Source: Lysobacterales bacterium (GTDB taxonomy: Bacteria > Pseudomonadota > Gammaproteobacteria > Xanthomonadales > SZUA-36). From it: a stretch of DNA of 7,183 nt. Under the pieces are notes generated by a model. That model made no database searches. It was not told the DNA's origin and saw only the letters and a list, made by a program, of their open reading frames with translations. The stretch's first letter is position 1, and each line of letters opens with the position of its first letter. This document shows positions 5,466-7,183 of this stretch, piece after piece. The stretch lies in the NCBI GenBank assembly GCA_029287515.1, contig JARFQZ010000166.1, positions 1 through 7,183 of the forward strand. Reading direction: 5' to 3'. The position numbers and the translations under genes are program-made.

Positions 5466-6365
5466 CTACGGGGTTTCCATCAGTTCCTCAAAGGCGTCTT
5501 TGGTCGCGCCGGGTGAAGACCTCAACTTCATGAAGCCGTGTTTGCCCGTCATCGGCAAATCGGGAAAATGCACGGCCATTCGGAATTTCATCTTCAGGGA
5601 TTCGACATCAGAGCCGTTCACCAGGATTTCATACGGAAAATAGGCCACTTTGCTGTAGCCCTCGAAATCGACAATCGACAATTGGTAGGCTTCATCGATG
5701 TCTTCGTCATCCTCACTGGCGCCCTTCATGCCGACGCCAAAAACCACCTGGTCTTTTCCGGGTATTTCGATTCGGTAAACCTGGCTCAATGCATCACCCT
5801 CGGCCGCCAGCGCTTTTTCAACCGCTGCAACCGCCGCTTCATGGTTATCGTATGAACGCAGTGTCCAGACATCGTCGTAATAGGGCATCATCGGTTTGTA
5901 GTGATACTTGCCGAGTTTCTTGGCGGTCATCTCTTTCTTCGTGCCATAAGCTTCCATGTTGCCCAGGGCTTCACTCAGCTGATCGTGGACTCCCTGCATG
6001 TCGGCTTCCATGTGATAGGCGAACTGGATGTAAAGGGGATTGATGAAGGCCACCTCGGTTTTGCCGTTCCGCTCGGTAATACTGACCCGCTGGCCGGCGC
6101 CATAGCCGCCTTTTTCCGACTTTGCAGCGATTTCCTGCAGGTCCTGACTCGTCACGACCATGACAATCGTGTTGTCCAGCGGAGAGTATTGCCCGGCCAC
6201 GGAAAAACCGGCGGCGGTCAACGCATCGGTGGTGGATGCGGCCTGTTCCTCGAGGCCTGTTTCATTAATGGAGGCCAGGATGAACGGTTGATAACTGGTG
6301 TCCGCCAATGCCGTTGCGCAGAGCAGCAGGCCCGGCAACAGGAAGGTGATGAATCTTGATTTCAT
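5466..6365 (-). CDS. Exported protein of unknown function with two diverged repeats
   Basis: I do not recognise a characterised family; parts of the pattern recall DUF302-like domains, at low confidence. Residues 1-21 are a clear signal peptide with an ALA cleavage site (A19-L20-A21), so the 278-residue mature protein is probably periplasmic. The only cysteine (16) is in the signal peptide and preceded by Leu, which does not fit a lipobox, so the mature protein has no cysteine and cannot itself carry a persulfide. Residues about 27-114 and 166-248 look like two copies of one domain: a helix-rich opening, a strand pair, then VSITERNGKTEVAFINP (94-110) against LSIVDFEGYSKVAYFPY (229-245). An acidic loop (EDDEDIDE, 218-225) interrupts copy two. 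The segment between them contains KYHYKPMMPYYDD. ATG 6365 is preceded by AGGA. It precedes the exported rhodanese on the same strand, suggesting a shared extracytoplasmic role. Confidence 0.8.
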   Translation of the reverse strand: MKSRFITFLLPGLLLCATALADTSYQPFILASINETGLEEQAASTTDALTAAGFSVAGQYSPLDNTIVMVVTSQDLQEIAAKSEKGGYGAGQRVSITERNGKTEVAFINPLYIQFAYHMEADMQGVHDQLSEALGNMEAYGTKKEMTAKKLGKYHYKPMMPYYDDVWTLRSYDNHEAAVAAVEKALAAEGDALSQVYRIEIPGKDQVVFGVGMKGASEDDEDIDEAYQLSIVDFEGYSKVAYFPYEILVNGSDVESLKMKFRMAVHFPDLPMTGKHGFMKLRSSPGATKDAFEELMETP

Positions 6366-6465
6366 GGTTTGTCCTGATAATGAATGAAGCGAATATCCAG
6401 CTTAGTCAATTATTTAGGCCTTGCCTTGATCTTTATTCAAAAAGTCTAATGTTTGTCAGTTTCGA

Positions 6466-6479
6466 TTGATTTGGATCAA
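6466..6479. promoter_or_regulatory. Perfect FNR/Anr-type box TTGAT-N4-ATCAA
   Basis: TTGAT (6466-6470), TTGG, ATCAA (6475-6479) matches all ten defined positions of the FNR/Anr consensus. With equal base frequencies about 0.007 such sites would be expected in a window of this length. It lies in the 175-base gap between two divergent genes. Its centre (6472.5) is 41.5 bases upstream of the start predicted for the methyltransferase, the classic class II activating position. It could also act on the exported protein gene. Which regulator binds is inferred from the consensus alone. Confidence 0.65.
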
Positions 6480-6501
6480 ATCCGGCACACGATCGGCGTT
6501 C

Positions 6502-6507
6502 AATGAT
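6502..6507 (+). promoter_or_regulatory. Possible -10 of an FNR-dependent promoter for the methyltransferase
   Basis: AATGAT matches the -10 consensus at 4 of 6 positions. It puts transcription start at about 6514, exactly 41.5 bases from the centre of the FNR-type box, with a leader of about 27 bases. There is no good -35, as expected for an activator-dependent promoter of this class. The element is weak by itself and is supported mainly by the spacing. Confidence 0.4.
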
Positions 6508-6540
6508 GAAGAGTGGAACACAAGCTCCGGGAACGCTGCG

Positions 6541-7164
6541 GTGAAAGACAATACGGAAAGAAAAGATCACTGGGAGACGGTTTATCGGCAAAAGGCGGTT
6601 GAAGAAACCAGTTGGCACCAGCCGAGCCCGGAAATGTCGCTCACAATGATTGGTCAAACGGCGGTGTCCGTCGAGACGCCAATCATCGATATTGGCGGCG
6701 GCGCCTCTTTTCTGGCTGACCACCTGTTGGAACTTGGATACCGTGACGTGACCGTCCTGGATATTTCAAGGGCGGCGCTGGAGCAGGCACGGTCAAGGCT
6801 CGGCGATCGTTCGGAGCAATTGAACTGGATCGAGGCGGATATCACCCGGTTCAGACCGGCGCGACAATACGGGTTGTGGCACGATCGGGCTGCGTTCCAT
6901 TTCCTGACGGAGGCTGTCGATCGGCAAAGATATGCCAGCGTGTTGGAAGAAGCATTAGCACCCGGAGGCCAGGCGATCATCGCCACGTTCAGTCCGCAGG
7001 GCCCGAAAAAATGCAGTGGCCTGGATATCGTCCGGTATGACGCCCAGAAAATCGGGAAGACCCTCGGCCCTGCATTTCGGTTACTGGAACAGCAGGAAGA
7101 CCTGCATACCACGCCCGCGGGCCGCGAACAGCGGTTCAATTTTTTCCGGATTCTGAAAATCTGA
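6541..7164 (+). CDS. Class I SAM-dependent methyltransferase, substrate unknown
   Basis: A cytoplasmic methyltransferase of 207 residues with no signal peptide or membrane segment. Motif I is IIDIGGGAS (48-56), the acidic end of strand 2 is Asp74 in VLDIS, an adenine-contacting Asp is probably Asp100 (EADIT), and HDRAAFHFLT (114-123) and LAPGGQAIIATF (139-150) complete the fold. A family-specific tail follows with GPKKCSGLDIVRYD (154-167, Cys158) and HTTPAGREQRFNFFRI. The tail and the opening HWETVY are shared, as I recall, with a widespread uncharacterised bacterial group related to Methyltransf_25. GTG at 6541 is chosen because homologs start just before HWE and a GGGA lies 8 bases upstream. 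The frame stays open upstream to a TTG at 6466, but that codon is inside the FNR-type box and lacks a ribosome site. It is divergent from the exported protein gene. A thiol or sulfide substrate is conceivable from context only. Confidence 0.85.
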   Translation: MKDNTERKDHWETVYRQKAVEETSWHQPSPEMSLTMIGQTAVSVETPIIDIGGGASFLADHLLELGYRDVTVLDISRAALEQARSRLGDRSEQLNWIEADITRFRPARQYGLWHDRAAFHFLTEAVDRQRYASVLEEALAPGGQAIIATFSPQGPKKCSGLDIVRYDAQKIGKTLGPAFRLLEQQEDLHTTPAGREQRFNFFRILKI

Positions 7165-7183
7165 CGGTGCCGAATATTTTTAG

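Noticed and set aside
5901..6359. 152-codon plus-strand frame opposite the exported repeat protein
   Set aside because: The minus-strand frame has a signal peptide, ribosome site and domain structure, while this frame has none of these.
6306..6365. Lipoprotein signal (LLLC) in the exported repeat protein
   Set aside because: The residue before Cys16 is Leu, not Gly, Ala or Ser, and a standard ALA signal peptidase I site follows at 19-21.
6426..6440. Second FNR-like site TTGAT-CTTTA-TTCAA
   Set aside because: The half-sites are separated by five bases and the right half departs from ATCAA, so it does not meet the consensus.
6466..6540. Methyltransferase starting at TTG 6466
   Set aside because: The extra 25 residues do not look like the family, no Shine-Dalgarno precedes the codon, and it is the first codon of the FNR-type box; GTG 6541 fits homologous N-termini better.
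1..7183. tRNA or rRNA genes, CRISPR arrays, insertion sequences, attachment sites or a replication origin
   Set aside because: I saw no repeat arrays, transposase or integrase frames, RNA gene cores or DnaA-box clusters; although yidC-mnmE often lies near oriC, no origin is visible here.

Overview
The window looks like chromosomal DNA of a gammaproteobacterium. The YidC C-terminal region and MnmE are close in sequence and spacing to the Escherichia coli proteins, GC content is moderate to high by eye, and the yidC-mnmE order is the one found near the replication origin in that class. The sulfide genes most resemble those of sulfur-oxidising or sulfide-tolerant Gammaproteobacteria; the sulfide:quinone oxidoreductase is strikingly like that of Acidithiobacillus ferrooxidans. 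I cannot name a genus. There is no insertion sequence, RNA gene or CRISPR array, and no stretch over 300 bases without a gene.

Layout: (1) 1-2471, plus strand: the 3' part of yidC (the window cuts off its start) and complete mnmE, 20 bases apart, in the housekeeping origin-region operon. The next gene is not mnmG, which usually follows; mnmE instead runs head-on, with no base between the stop codons, into (2) a sulfide/persulfide module. This module comprises a minus-strand ArsR-family persulfide-sensing repressor of the BigR/SqrR/YgaV type (2472-2768), and, divergent from it, an iron-dependent persulfide dioxygenase of the Blh/ETHE1 type (2855-3733) translationally coupled to a type I sulfide:quinone oxidoreductase (3733-5013). 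A 30-base near-perfect palindrome lies between the divergent genes and covers the repressor's predicted promoter. (3) 5039-6365, minus strand: a small exported single-domain rhodanese of the PspE type and, upstream of it, an exported protein of unknown function that appears to be built of two diverged repeats. (4) 6541-7164, plus strand: a cytoplasmic class I SAM-dependent methyltransferase starting at GTG. A perfect FNR/Anr-type box (TTGAT-N4-ATCAA) sits between it and the exported protein gene, at the exact spacing for activating the methyltransferase.

How the parts may work together (inference from the families): the quinone oxidoreductase oxidises H2S and passes sulfane sulfur to a thiol such as glutathione, feeding electrons to the quinone pool. 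The dioxygenase burns the persulfide to sulfite with O2. The repressor releases its operator when its Cys30/Cys96 pair reacts with persulfide. The exported rhodanese could move sulfane sulfur in the periplasm. The exported repeat protein and the methyltransferase are the least understood members, and the FNR-type box suggests this half of the locus responds to oxygen. The core is a known type of sulfide-detoxification operon; the less described parts are its site next to mnmE, the apparently leaderless or nearly leaderless divergent promoters, the duplicated exported protein and the FNR-type box.
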